A stretch of DNA of 64,000 bases from Streptomyces flaveolus (GCF_000716535.1 NZ_JNWV01000005.1:62001-126000), one strand, 5' to 3'; numbered from the stretch's first letter, positions 27,401 through 35,667 are shown. The notes: generated by a model not told the origin, from the letters alone. Numbers and translations: made by a program.

Positions 27401-27747
27401 TCCCACTGGGTGCCGTGCGGGCGCCGGTAGAGGACCTGGTGCTCGCGGGCGTCCCCGGTGGTCAGCTGGAGGCTCGCCGCCCCCTTGGGGCACAGCCGTC
27501 CGCGTGAGATCGGGGAGTCCGGGTCGCCCTCGATCTGGGTGACCTTCTCGTCCTGCACGTACACGTTCTGGCCGCAGCCGACGGCGCAGTACGGGCAGAC
27601 GGACTTCACCACGCGGTCGGCCGAGGCGACCCGGGGTGTCAGCCGTGCGCTGTGCCCGCTCTTCGCGGCGGCGCCGCGGCCGAGCGGGTCCGTGCCGGTG
27701 AGCTGGCGGTACACAGGCCAGGAGTCGATCCAGGTGCGTACGCCCAC
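24487..27747 (-). CDS. Selenocysteine-containing formate dehydrogenase, catalytic (alpha) subunit
   Basis: 1086 residues when UGA at 27181-27183 is read as Sec189. Oxidises formate to CO2 at a molybdenum or tungsten bis-MGD centre. The N-terminal [4Fe-4S] Cys set is SVCPYCAVGCGQ…GRLCPKG. The sequence around Sec is NQARV-U-HSSTVPGLGTSFGRGG, as in FDH-N/O type enzymes; GSNMAECHPVGFQW and later MGD-binding segments are intact. No twin-arginine signal is seen (start GVRTWIDSWPVYRQL), so it should stay in the cytoplasm. The GTG at 27747 follows GGGAGGAGG. Its iron-sulfur and membrane partners are at 31.2-33.2 kb on the same strand, with oxidase genes on the other strand in between. An automatic annotation would split it into two ORFs. 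Confidence 0.95.
27152..27183 (-). promoter_or_regulatory. Selenocysteine UGA and bSECIS hairpin
   Basis: On the minus strand TGA (27183-27181) is followed after 12 bases by GTTCCC-GGTCT-GGGAAC, a perfect six-base stem with a GGUCU apical loop. Stem position and the G-G-U loop match the bacterial SECIS recognised by SelB; the Escherichia coli fdhF element also has a GGUCU loop. This is strong evidence that the UGA is decoded as selenocysteine. Confidence 0.93.
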
Positions 27748-27978
27748 GACAGGCCTCCTCCCGCTCGCTTCCTCGATTCTCCCGCGCCCGTGCGGGCACG
27801 GCATCTCGGCCGTCGCCGGGGCGCGGAGTACCCGCGCCGGGTGCCGCCAAACGGCCCGGGGGGTGTCGGAGGCCGGTTCCGGGGGACTCAGCGCTGCGGT
27901 GTGTCGGCACATGGACCGGACAGGGTGCCCGTAATGTCCGGGTCGTCACGGTCCCGAACGAGTGACGGGAGCGATCGC

Positions 27979-28041
27979 ATGGTGGTCAGCGGCGTCCGCG
28001 TGGTGGTCGGCGGCGTCGGGGCGAAGGCAGCGGCGCGGTGA
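27979..28041 (+). CDS. 20-codon ORF coupled to oxidase subunit II
   Basis: MVVSGVRVVVGGVGAKAAAR, behind GGGAG at eight bases, and ending in a TGA that overlaps the GTG of subunit II (GTGA). The DNA is an imperfect direct repeat of GTGGTCxGCGGCGTC. It sits in the 290-base divergent promoter region between formate dehydrogenase and subunit II, which otherwise holds a TAATGT -10-like site near 27932 but no other gene. Probably a leader or coupling ORF. Confidence 0.35.
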   Translation: MVVSGVRVVVGGVGAKAAAR

Positions 28042-28667
28042 GGCAGCGTCACGTCTTCGGCACCGTGTTCACCGTGGAGGCGGTGGTCGCCGCCGGCGTC
28101 TTCCTCGCCGTGCTCGCCGTCCTCGTCCTGGCCCTGGTACGGCGGCGGACCGGGAGCGCCGCCGAGCGGTCCGAGCGGCCCCGCCTGGAGGCGTACTACG
28201 TCGGCGCCCTCGCCGCCTTCGCGGTCTTCCTGGTGGCCTGGACGGCCTGGCAGAACCACGAGGAACACCCCGCGGTCGGCCCGAAGCCGCTGCGCGTCGA
28301 CGTCACCGGCTTCCAGTGGTGCTGGACCTTCCGGTACCCCGAGGCCCCGGACCGCCGCAGCGTCTCCGGCACCTGCAAGGGCGAGGACATGCCCACCCTC
28401 GTCGTCCCGACCGGCCGCAGCGTGCAGCTCCGGCTCACCTCACGGGACGTCATCCACTCCCTCTGGGTGCCCGGCCTGCGCTACAAGATGGACGCCTTCC
28501 CGCACCACGTGAACACCTTCACCTTCACCCTGGACCGGGCGGGCCGCTGGCGCGGCCGGTGCGCCGAGTTCTGCGGGCAGCGGCACTGGACGATGGACTT
28601 CTGGATCAAGGCGGTCCCCCCGCGGGAGTACGACCGCTGGGCCCACGGCGGGACGGCCCCGGCATGA
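28038..28667 (+). CDS. Haem-copper oxidase subunit II (CuA protein)
   Basis: 209 residues. Two N-terminal membrane helices (about 10-33 and 55-72) hold a C-terminal extracytoplasmic cupredoxin domain. The CuA ligands are complete: His in SRDVIHSLW and the set CAEFCGQRHWTM (Cys, Glu carbonyl, Cys, His, Met). The Trp-rich docking patch GFQWCWTFRYP is present. There is no lipobox Cys and no fused cytochrome c domain, so an external electron donor is needed. The next gene starts inside its stop (ATGA), showing tight coupling to subunit I. Divergent from formate dehydrogenase. Confidence 0.9.
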   Translation: MRQRHVFGTVFTVEAVVAAGVFLAVLAVLVLALVRRRTGSAAERSERPRLEAYYVGALAAFAVFLVAWTAWQNHEEHPAVGPKPLRVDVTGFQWCWTFRYPEAPDRRSVSGTCKGEDMPTLVVPTGRSVQLRLTSRDVIHSLWVPGLRYKMDAFPHHVNTFTFTLDRAGRWRGRCAEFCGQRHWTMDFWIKAVPPREYDRWAHGGTAPA

Positions 28668-30313
28668 CGGTCGCGCCCTCCGCCGAAGCACAGCGGGACG
28701 ACTCCGGCCGGCCCGTCCCGCCGGGCGGCTGGGTCGCCACCACCGACCACAAGCGCATCGGCCTGCTCACCGCCGGCACCTCCCTGGTCCTCCTGCTGGT
28801 GTACGGCGTGTTCGCCCTGCTCATGCGCGGTCAGCTCGCCCAGCCCGAGGAGACGTTCCTCGCCCCGCACACCTACGACCAGCTCTTCACGATCCACGGC
28901 TCCGGCATGATCTACATGGTCATGACCCCGTTCGCCATCGGCATGGGCATCTACCTGGTACCGCTGCAGATCGGCGCCCCCGGAATCGCGCTGCCCCGCC
29001 TGACCCTGCTCGGCTACTGGCTCTACGTCTTCGGCGCCCTGACCATGCTCGCCGGCTTCGCCACCCCGGTCGGCGCGCACGCCGGCGGCTGGTTCTCCTA
29101 TCCGCCGTTGGCCGACAGCGAGCATTCGCCGGGCGCCGGCACCGACCTGTGGATCGTCGGTGTGTTCCTCGCCGTCACCGGCACCATCCTCCAGGGCTGG
29201 GCGGTGCTGTGGACGGTCCTGCGCCGCCGCACCCGCGGCATGACCATGCTGCGGCTGCCCCTGTTCTGCTGGGCGATGATCGCCACCTGCCTGATGGTGA
29301 TCGGCGCCTTCCCGGCGCTGCTCGCCGCGCTCACCCTGCTCGCCGTGGGCCGCGCCGATCCCTCGGTGTTCGCGTCCAACGTGTGGAACATCGGCTACCA
29401 GCACATCTTCTGGTTCTACGGTCATCCCGTCGTGTACGTGATGTTCTTCCCGTACCTCGCCGCCGTCGCCGAGGTGCTCGCCGTGTTCTCCGGCCGCCGC
29501 TTCTTCGGCTACCGGGGCACCGTGCTGTCGCTGCTGGTGTTCGCCGCCCTGTCCATGAGCGTGTGGGGCCACCACATGTTCGCCACCGGTCAGGCGGCCA
29601 ACGACTACTACTCCCTGACCTCCATCGCCCTGCTCGTCCCGGCCGGCGTCGAGTACTTCGGCATGCTCGGCACGATCCTCGGCGCCCGGCTGCGGCCGCG
29701 CACCCCCATGCTGTTCGCGCTCGCGTTCGTCCCGCAGTTCCTGATCGGCGGCCTCACCGGGATCATGGTCGGCACCCCGGTGATCGACTATCACGTCACC
29801 GACAGCTACTTCGTCGTGGCCCACCTGCACTACGTGCTCTTCGCGGGCAGCGCCTTCGGTCTCTTCGCCGCGGTCTACTACTGGTTCCCGAAGGTCACCG
29901 GCACCCTGCTCGACGAGGGCATGGGCCGCCTGCACTTCTGGCTGCTGGTCGCCGGCACCAACCTGACCTTCCTGCCCATGTTCGCCCTCGGCTACCTCGG
30001 CATGCCGCGCCGGGTCGCCACCTACGCCTCCTTCGACGGCTTCGGCCCGCTGAACCTGCTCGCGACCATCGGCGCCGCCCTCCTCGCCGCCGGCATGACG
30101 GTGTTCGTGGTCAACGTCCTGTGGACCCTGCGCCGCCTGTACCTCGGCCGTGCGGAACCGGCCGGCGACGACCCGTGGGACGCGCACACCCTGGAGTGGG
30201 CCACCCCGTCTCCGCCCCCGCGCCTCAACTTCCCCGCCGACCGTCCCGTCCCGCCCGTCACCAGCTTCGCCCCGCTGCTGGACCTCAAGCGCCGCGAGGG
30301 GAGCCGCCCATGA
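28664..30313 (+). CDS. Haem-copper oxidase subunit I, A2-like
   Basis: 549 residues, about twelve membrane helices; binds low-spin haem and the haem-CuB centre and reduces O2. His ligands lie in FTIHGSGMIYMV, FYGHPVVY (CuB His254 with the cross-linking Tyr258), WGHHMF and VAHLHYVLF. The usual D-channel Glu of GHPEVY is Val256 here, and Phe before Gly is Tyr: the pattern of A2-type oxidases (YSHP) but with Gly in place of Ser. The C-terminus is a Pro-rich cytoplasmic tail. Overlaps both neighbours by ATGA. It is probably a second oxidase, separate from the main aa3 enzyme of Streptomyces. Confidence 0.93.
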   Translation: MTVAPSAEAQRDDSGRPVPPGGWVATTDHKRIGLLTAGTSLVLLLVYGVFALLMRGQLAQPEETFLAPHTYDQLFTIHGSGMIYMVMTPFAIGMGIYLVPLQIGAPGIALPRLTLLGYWLYVFGALTMLAGFATPVGAHAGGWFSYPPLADSEHSPGAGTDLWIVGVFLAVTGTILQGWAVLWTVLRRRTRGMTMLRLPLFCWAMIATCLMVIGAFPALLAALTLLAVGRADPSVFASNVWNIGYQHIFWFYGHPVVYVMFFPYLAAVAEVLAVFSGRRFFGYRGTVLSLLVFAALSMSVWGHHMFATGQAANDYYSLTSIALLVPAGVEYFGMLGTILGARLRPRTPMLFALAFVPQFLIGGLTGIMVGTPVIDYHVTDSYFVVAHLHYVLFAGSAFGLFAAVYYWFPKVTGTLLDEGMGRLHFWLLVAGTNLTFLPMFALGYLGMPRRVATYASFDGFGPLNLLATIGAALLAAGMTVFVVNVLWTLRRLYLGRAEPAGDDPWDAHTLEWATPSPPPRLNFPADRPVPPVTSFAPLLDLKRREGSRP

Positions 30314-30669
30314 GACGGCACCTGTCCCCCGCGCTGGTCGCCGGCTGGGGACTGTTCAACGGCGTCCTGCTCGCCGTCCTCGCGGTCTACGGCGAGAGCC
30401 CGATGGTGTACTGGCTGTGGGGCGGCGTCCTCGTCCTCCTCCAACTGGCAGCCCTCGCCGTGCTGTTGTCCTCCCGCACGGCCCCCGACCAGCACGTCCG
30501 CTACCGCGTCCCGGACCGGGGAGCGGGCGCGGTCCTGCCCGCCGCGGCCGGGCTGCTGCTGGTCGCGCTGTGCTTCGTCTACGGCCGCTGGCTGCTGGCC
30601 GTCGCCCTGCCTCTGCTGGCCGTGGCGGCGGCCCTCGCGGTGCGTGGGACGACGGCCCGGGAGAGGTGA
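30310..30669 (+). CDS. Small membrane protein of the oxidase operon
   Basis: 119 residues with four hydrophobic segments (LVAGWGLFNGVLLAVLAVYG; VYWLWGGVLVLLQLAALAVL; AGAVLPAAAGLLLVALCFVY; LLAVALPLLAVAAALAV). No family recognised. It starts within the stop of subunit I (ATGA) and is followed by another membrane protein, so it is probably an accessory or small subunit in place of the missing subunits III/IV. Confidence 0.8.
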   Translation: MRRHLSPALVAGWGLFNGVLLAVLAVYGESPMVYWLWGGVLVLLQLAALAVLLSSRTAPDQHVRYRVPDRGAGAVLPAAAGLLLVALCFVYGRWLLAVALPLLAVAAALAVRGTTARER

Positions 30670-30677
30670 GGCGGGCC

Positions 30678-31172
30678 ATGGAACACGCGGGCCACCCGTC
30701 CGTCGTACCGATGGCCTGGTCGGCACTGCTGGTCGCCGTCGTGGTCCCGGCCGCCGTCCGCGCCCTGCGGCGCTCCCCGCTGTGGGAGCGGATCAGCGTC
30801 CCCGCACCCGTCGCCCTGCCTCTGCTGGTGCTCACGCACGCCTGGGCGGTCCTCGGCGACCTCACCGGACCGCGGCTGCCGGGCGGCGCGTTCGTCACGG
30901 AACCGCTGCTGCTCGCGGCGGCCGTGCTGTTCTGGCTGCCGGTCGTCGCCCGCACCCGGCACCGGCTGGACGACGCCGGCCGGAGCCTGTACCTGTTCCT
31001 CGCCACACCGCTGCTCGACCTGCCCGCGGTGGCCGTCGTAGCGGCGGGCCGCACGGCGGCCGGACTCGCCATGATCACCGGCATGCTGCCGATCGGCATC
31101 GCCGCGGCGGCGGTCACCTGGTCCTGGGTGAACCGGGAGGAACGGGAGGCGGTCCGAGGGGCGGAGGGCTGA
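30678..31172 (+). CDS. CtaG-like membrane protein, possible oxidase assembly factor
   Basis: 164 residues, about five helices. The C-terminal helix pattern (GLAMITGMLPIGIAAAAVTWSWVNREERE) recalls the end of CtaG/caa3_CtaG copper-assembly proteins, though it is shorter and I see only a few His residues (MEHAGHPS; LTHAWA). A role in CuB delivery is a guess. ATG 30678 is chosen; a GTG at 30666 overlapping the previous stop would match the coupling seen in the rest of the operon. It ends two bases from the convergent NrfD gene. Confidence 0.6.
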   Translation: MEHAGHPSVVPMAWSALLVAVVVPAAVRALRRSPLWERISVPAPVALPLLVLTHAWAVLGDLTGPRLPGGAFVTEPLLLAAAVLFWLPVVARTRHRLDDAGRSLYLFLATPLLDLPAVAVVAAGRTAAGLAMITGMLPIGIAAAAVTWSWVNREEREAVRGAEG

Positions 31173-31174
31173 CG

Positions 31175-32188
31175 TCAGCCGCCCTGCCCCGACAGCCGTT
31201 CCCGCTGCGGCACGACCGTGTACTTCGGGTCCTCCGCCGAGGCCACCCCGGCGTGGAAGACGGCGAAGCGCAGCGCCGCCGACCCGCCGAGCAGCGCGGC
31301 ACCGGCGGCCACGGCGAGGCTCCGGCGCCGTCCGGAACACAGCGTGAGGGCGGCTCCGCCCGCCGTGAGCGCCTCCGCCGCGCGCAGCAACAGGCGTGGC
31401 CTGCCCTGCTCGTAGGCCTCGGCGGCCAGGCCCATGCGCCGCTTCATGACCTGGAAGGCACCCAGTTCCAGCGCGGCCCCCAGCGCGGCCAGCCGGCGGG
31501 CGGGCCCCGCCTCGGCGACCGGGGCCGCGGCCAGGGCGAGCCCCGACGCGGCGCTCGCGGCCGAGCCCGCGAAGACGAACGGCAGCTCCCGGTGCCCCTC
31601 GTGCCAGGCCGGCACCGCCGTGTCCGAGACCAGCACCGCGGTGTAGGTCGCCACGGCCGGCCCCAGGACGGCCGAGGCCGCCGTGGCGGCCGAGCCCAGC
31701 ATCCGGTACCGGCCCGCCACCTCGGTGGCCGCGGCGGTCAGCGACAGCGGCGCGTACCCCACCAGCAGCCACGAGCCCACGCTCATCGGGGAGGTGGGCT
31801 TGCACACCCGGAGCATGTTCAGGAACCGGGCCGGGCGGCCCAGGTCGTGCACCAGCGCCACCAGGGAGAGGCAGATCGCCCCGGCCGCGCCGAACTTGGC
31901 CGGCGCCGCCAGCCCCGGCCGCCCGGTCAGCTGACCCCCGGCCGCCAGCAGCGAGGACGCCCCGGCCAGCCCGCCGAGGAACAGGTACCCGGCGATGTCC
32001 ACCGGCTTCCAGACCGGCTTGTTGAGCACGGGGGTGCCGTAGTACGACGCGAACTCGGCCTCCGGCACCATCGGTTGCTCGCCCCGGCCGCGCCGCCCCC
32101 TGCGGCGGCCCGCGTGGGCGCTCGTCACCGCCTCCCGTCCGGGCCGCGCACCGCGCACGCCGTCCCGGGTGACATCCGACTCGCTCAT
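31175..32188 (-). CDS. NrfD/PsrC-type membrane quinone-interacting subunit
   Basis: 337 residues with eight to nine membrane helices after a basic ~60-residue cytoplasmic N-terminus. NrfD features are visible: PVWKPVDIAGYLFLGGLAGAS in helix 1, LVALVHDLGRPARFLNMLRV, and KPTSPMSVGSWLL, which form the quinol-site region. It anchors the iron-sulfur subunit and passes electrons to menaquinone; homologues may translocate ions. It overlaps the ferredoxin-type gene by ATGA. This and the next gene would complete formate dehydrogenase, but the oxidase operon on the other strand separates them from it. Confidence 0.92.
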   Translation of the reverse strand: MSESDVTRDGVRGARPGREAVTSAHAGRRRGRRGRGEQPMVPEAEFASYYGTPVLNKPVWKPVDIAGYLFLGGLAGASSLLAAGGQLTGRPGLAAPAKFGAAGAICLSLVALVHDLGRPARFLNMLRVCKPTSPMSVGSWLLVGYAPLSLTAAATEVAGRYRMLGSAATAASAVLGPAVATYTAVLVSDTAVPAWHEGHRELPFVFAGSAASAASGLALAAAPVAEAGPARRLAALGAALELGAFQVMKRRMGLAAEAYEQGRPRLLLRAAEALTAGGAALTLCSGRRRSLAVAAGAALLGGSAALRFAVFHAGVASAEDPKYTVVPQRERLSGQGG

Positions 32189-33174
32189 CGCGGCCTCCTC
32201 ACGAAGCTGCCGGCCGCGAGCGCGGCCAGCGAGACGGCGGCCAGCGCGGCCCGCCGCCACATGGCGGGCAGGTCCCGGGTGGTGACCACCGGGTCCGGGG
32301 GCAGGCCGTACACCTCGGGCTCGTCCAGCAGCAGGAAGAACGCGCCCGCGCCGCCGACCCCGTCGTCCGGGCTGTCCCCGTACAGCCGGGCGTCGGTCAC
32401 ACCGGCCGCGTGCAACTGCGCCACCCGGGCCCGCGCCCGCTCACGCAGTTCCTCCAGCGGCCCGAACTGGATGGACTCCGTCGGGCAGGACTTGGCGCAG
32501 GCGGGCTCCAGACCGACGCCGAGCCGGTCGTAGCACAGGGTGCACTTCCATACCCGGCCGTCGTCCTTGCGCTGGTCGATGACGCCGTACGGGCAGGCCG
32601 GCACGCAGTAGCCGCAGCCGTTGCAGATGTCCTCCTGGACGACGACCGTGCCGAACTCGGTGCGGAACAGCGAGCCCGTGGGACACACGTCCAGACAGGC
32701 CGCGTGGGTGCAGTGCTTGCACACGTCCGAGGCCATCAGCCAGCGCAGTTCGGGGCGGCCGTCGGGGGAGACGGGCGAGATCCGCCCCGCGGGCGCGCCT
32801 TCCGGGGCGGGGCCGGGGGAGGGGGCCTCGGTGCCGAGCCGGGCCGCGGCGCTGAAGACGTCGACGTCGTCGTGCGCGTCCCCCGGCTCCGGCCCGCCGA
32901 ACGGCGCCCGCTGTTCCACGAAGGCCACGTGCCGCCAGGTGTCGGCGCCTAGGCCGAGCGTGTTGTCGTAGGACATGCCCGACAACGCCAGGCCGTCCTC
33001 CGGGATGGCGTTCCACTCCTTGCAGGCCACCTCGCAGGCCTTGCAGCCGATGCACACCGAGGTGTCGGTGAAGAAGCCCACCCGCGGCGGGGCGTCCGGG
33101 TAGCCGGACGCGCCGGCCACGTCCGGCTGCGGGCCGTACAGCAGATTCCCGTGGCCCCCATCGCCGTCGCTCAT
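32185..33174 (-). CDS. Formate dehydrogenase iron-sulfur (beta) subunit
   Basis: 329 residues. Four [4Fe-4S] clusters are encoded by sixteen Cys: CIGCKACEVACKEW, CKHCTHAACLDVCPTG, CNGCGYCVPACPYG and CTLCYDRLGVGLEPACAKSCP. The phrase DTSVCIGCKACEVACKEWN is typical of FdxH-like beta subunits. A single C-terminal helix (AALAAVSLAALAAGSFV) would anchor it in the membrane, as in FdnH. It carries electrons from the Mo/W site to the NrfD subunit. No Tat signal, so the complex faces the cytoplasm. The start is followed by an Asp/Gly-rich segment. Confidence 0.95.
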   Translation of the reverse strand: MSDGDGGHGNLLYGPQPDVAGASGYPDAPPRVGFFTDTSVCIGCKACEVACKEWNAIPEDGLALSGMSYDNTLGLGADTWRHVAFVEQRAPFGGPEPGDAHDDVDVFSAAARLGTEAPSPGPAPEGAPAGRISPVSPDGRPELRWLMASDVCKHCTHAACLDVCPTGSLFRTEFGTVVVQEDICNGCGYCVPACPYGVIDQRKDDGRVWKCTLCYDRLGVGLEPACAKSCPTESIQFGPLEELRERARARVAQLHAAGVTDARLYGDSPDDGVGGAGAFFLLLDEPEVYGLPPDPVVTTRDLPAMWRRAALAAVSLAALAAGSFVRRPR

Positions 33175-33188
33175 ACCGTCCTCCTCGC

Positions 33189-34850
33189 TCACGACTCGCC
33201 TGTCCCGCCGGTCTCGCCGGCCTCCTCGGACGTCTCGCCCGGCGCGGCCCGCACGTGATCCACCCGGCGCCGCTGCCAGCCGGTGGCCGGCATCTCCACG
33301 CTCCGGGCGAAGTACCAGCGGCTGAGGGCGTTGCGCAGCCGGTGCCGGTGGAACCAGCGCCACGCCTCCGTGCCCTCGGCCCGCGGCCGGGGCGTGTCCC
33401 GCACGAGGATGCGGTAGGCCTCCTCGCGGGACAGCAGGGTGTACGCCTCCTCGTAGCCGCCGCCCGCCGTGCGCCGCACCTCGCCCGTCGCCGCCCCGTC
33501 CAGCAACCGCCGCCGGTCGGCCGCCTGAAGACCGAGGCACGCGCGTTTGGTGGCGTGGTACACCACGAACGGCACCACGAACACCGCCGCGCGGAAGGTA
33601 CGGGTGAGCAACTCCACCGGCAGGTCGAACCGGTAGGCCAGCACGTCCTGTCCGCCGGCCATCAGTAGCACGCCGTACACCGAGACGGCCGCCGCGCCCA
33701 GCGCCGTCCGGGTGGGCTGGTTGCGCGGCCGGTCGCACAGGTGCTGCTCCGGGCGGGGGCCGGTGAGCCACCGCTCGAAGAACGGATAGCCGTACAGGAC
33801 GAGGAACAGCACCGCGGGCAGCATCACACCCGGCAGGAACACGTCCCAGGCGATGGTGTGCCCGGCGAGGTCCGTCTCCGCGGCCGGCATCAGCCGCAGC
33901 GCGCCCTCCAGGTAGCCCACGTACCAGTCGGGCTGCGAGTCCAGGGAGACCTGGTCGGCGCGGTACGGTCCGAACGCCCACACCGGGTTGATCTGGAACA
34001 GCGCGCTCATCAGCGTCAGCACGCCCGCCAGCAGGAAGAACAGGCCCGCGGACTTCGCCGCGTACTGCGGGAACAGCGGCTTGCCGATCACGTTCCGGTT
34101 GGTCCGGCCGGGCCGCGGCCACTGGGTGTGCTTGTGCACCACGATGTACGTCAGGTGCACCCCGACGAGCGCGAGCAGCAGGCCCGGCACCAGCAGGACG
34201 TGCACCACGTACAGCCGGGAGATGATGTCGTGCGCCGGGAACTGACCGCCGAAGAGGAGGAACGACAGGTAGGTGCCGACGACCGGGATCGACAGCACGA
34301 TGCCCTGCGAGGTGCGCAGGCCGGTGCCGGACAGCAGGTCGTCGGGGAGCGAGTAGCCGCAGAAGCCCTCCAGCAGGGCGAGCAGGAACAGCGTCACCCC
34401 GACCGTCCAGTTGATCTCCCGGGGCCGCCGGAAGGCGCCGGTGAGGAAGATCCGCAGCAGGTGGACGCCGATCGCCGCGACGAACACCAGCGACGCCCAG
34501 TGGTGCAGCTGCCGGACCAGCAGACCGCCGCGCACGTCGAAGCTGATGTGCAGCACCGACGCGTACGCGTCGGTCGTCATCGTGCCGCGCAGCGGCGCGT
34601 ACGAGCCGGTGTACGGCCGTTCCGTCATGTCCGGATGGAAGAACAGCGTCAGGTACACACCCGTCAGCACCAGCACGAGCAGGCTGTACAGGGCCAGCTC
34701 GCCCAGCAGGAACGACCAGTGGTCCGGGAAGGACTTGCGCAGGAACTCGCGGCCCGCCGAGGTGACCGGCAGCCGCTGGTCCAGCGCCGTCACCAGGCGC
34801 TCGCCGCGTCCCTCGGGCCGGGACGGCCGCTGCTCCTCCGACACCGCCAC
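33189..34850 (-). CDS. Orphan cytochrome b (QcrB-type) of the bc complex family
   Basis: 553 residues. Diheme cytochrome b with the His pairs HHWASLVFVAAIGVH and VVHVLLVPGLLLALVGVH, and a Qo-site motif QPDWYVGYLEG in place of PEWY, as in actinobacterial QcrB (PDFY/PDWY type). Length with C-terminal extension fits QcrB. No Rieske or cytochrome c gene is near, so this is a second, orphan b subunit. It lies upstream of the beta subunit with a 14-base gap and is clearly co-transcribed with the formate dehydrogenase partners. GTG start behind GGAAGG. Confidence 0.93.
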   Translation of the reverse strand: MAVSEEQRPSRPEGRGERLVTALDQRLPVTSAGREFLRKSFPDHWSFLLGELALYSLLVLVLTGVYLTLFFHPDMTERPYTGSYAPLRGTMTTDAYASVLHISFDVRGGLLVRQLHHWASLVFVAAIGVHLLRIFLTGAFRRPREINWTVGVTLFLLALLEGFCGYSLPDDLLSGTGLRTSQGIVLSIPVVGTYLSFLLFGGQFPAHDIISRLYVVHVLLVPGLLLALVGVHLTYIVVHKHTQWPRPGRTNRNVIGKPLFPQYAAKSAGLFFLLAGVLTLMSALFQINPVWAFGPYRADQVSLDSQPDWYVGYLEGALRLMPAAETDLAGHTIAWDVFLPGVMLPAVLFLVLYGYPFFERWLTGPRPEQHLCDRPRNQPTRTALGAAAVSVYGVLLMAGGQDVLAYRFDLPVELLTRTFRAAVFVVPFVVYHATKRACLGLQAADRRRLLDGAATGEVRRTAGGGYEEAYTLLSREEAYRILVRDTPRPRAEGTEAWRWFHRHRLRNALSRWYFARSVEMPATGWQRRRVDHVRAAPGETSEEAGETGGTGES

Positions 34851-35027
34851 TGCGCGCTCGCCTTCCGCCCGGTGCTGGATGCCTCACTCTCTGCTTCGAG
34901 CCTGGCACGGGTGCCCCCGCTCCGCTCGCCCGAAACGGCCGGGCCGTCCGCGCGGGCCGTTTGCGCGGGGAGGCGCGCGGCTACCCGGTGGTGCGGACGA
35001 GTGACGGCCGGGCGCGAGGAGGTCGCC

Positions 35028-35537
35028 GTGGGGAACGTGTCCGAAGTGGTCGCCGCCCGGCTGCGGGAGTTCGGCGTGCACCGGGTGTACGGGGTGCCGG
35101 GGACGGCCGTGGACCCGCTCGTCGGCGCCCTGTGCGGCGGTCCGGACGCCCCCGAGTTCGTGCAGGCGCGCGGTGCGGAGTCCGCCGCGCTCATGGCCTG
35201 CGCCGAGGCCAAGCTCACCGGCCGGCCCGGCTGCTGCCTCGCCCCGCCGGGTCCGGGGACGCTGCGCCCGCTGATCCCGCTCTCCGCCGAGGTCCCCGCC
35301 CTGCCGTACGCCGAATGCGCGCGCCTCGCCGGACTGCCCGCCGTCCGCTGCGACCGGCCCCGGTACGTCGGCTCCGTCTGGGCCGACGTGCTCGCCGGAC
35401 GCGGGCCGCTGCTGCTGGAGTTCGTGGTGGACGGCGAGACGCCCCCGGACTGGGCTGCCGCGGTGGGCACGGCGGACGGATCCGGCCCGGCCCCGCTCCG
35501 CACGCCCCTGACGAGATTCCTGCGCGTGTCCGGCTGA
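35028..35537 (+). pseudogene. Pyruvate-oxidase-like gene with large internal deletion
   Basis: 169 residues in one open frame. The first ~75 residues match the PYR domain of thiamine-diphosphate enzymes of the pyruvate oxidase group (VAARLREFGVHRVYGVPGTAVDP; FVQARGAESAALMACAEAK; PPGPGTLR). The rest matches the extreme C-terminus of the same family (LPYAECARLAGL; DRPRYVGSVWADVLAGRGPLLLEFVVDGETPP). Roughly 370 residues, including the GDG…N cofactor motif, are missing. GAGGAGG and the GTG are well placed, so a small protein may still be made, but it cannot be a normal enzyme. Divergent from cytochrome b. Confidence 0.65.
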
Positions 35538-35637
35538 GCGCACCCCCGGTCAAACTGATGCGGATACCCGGTCGACTCGCCTTCACACCTGTGACGGGCC
35601 GGTGAATTTCATGGTCGTCGAGGGTTGGCCGAATGCT

Positions 35638-35667
35638 TTGTCCGAGGCCGTGAAGGTGGGTTAGCCT
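35638..35667 (+). promoter_or_regulatory. Candidate promoter of the poly-HAMP kinase
   Basis: TTGTCC (35638-35643) and TAGCCT (35662-35667) are separated by 18 bases, close to the main Streptomyces vegetative consensus, about 135 bases before the kinase start. The 35668-35802 leader holds no convincing ORF. Confidence 0.4.
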
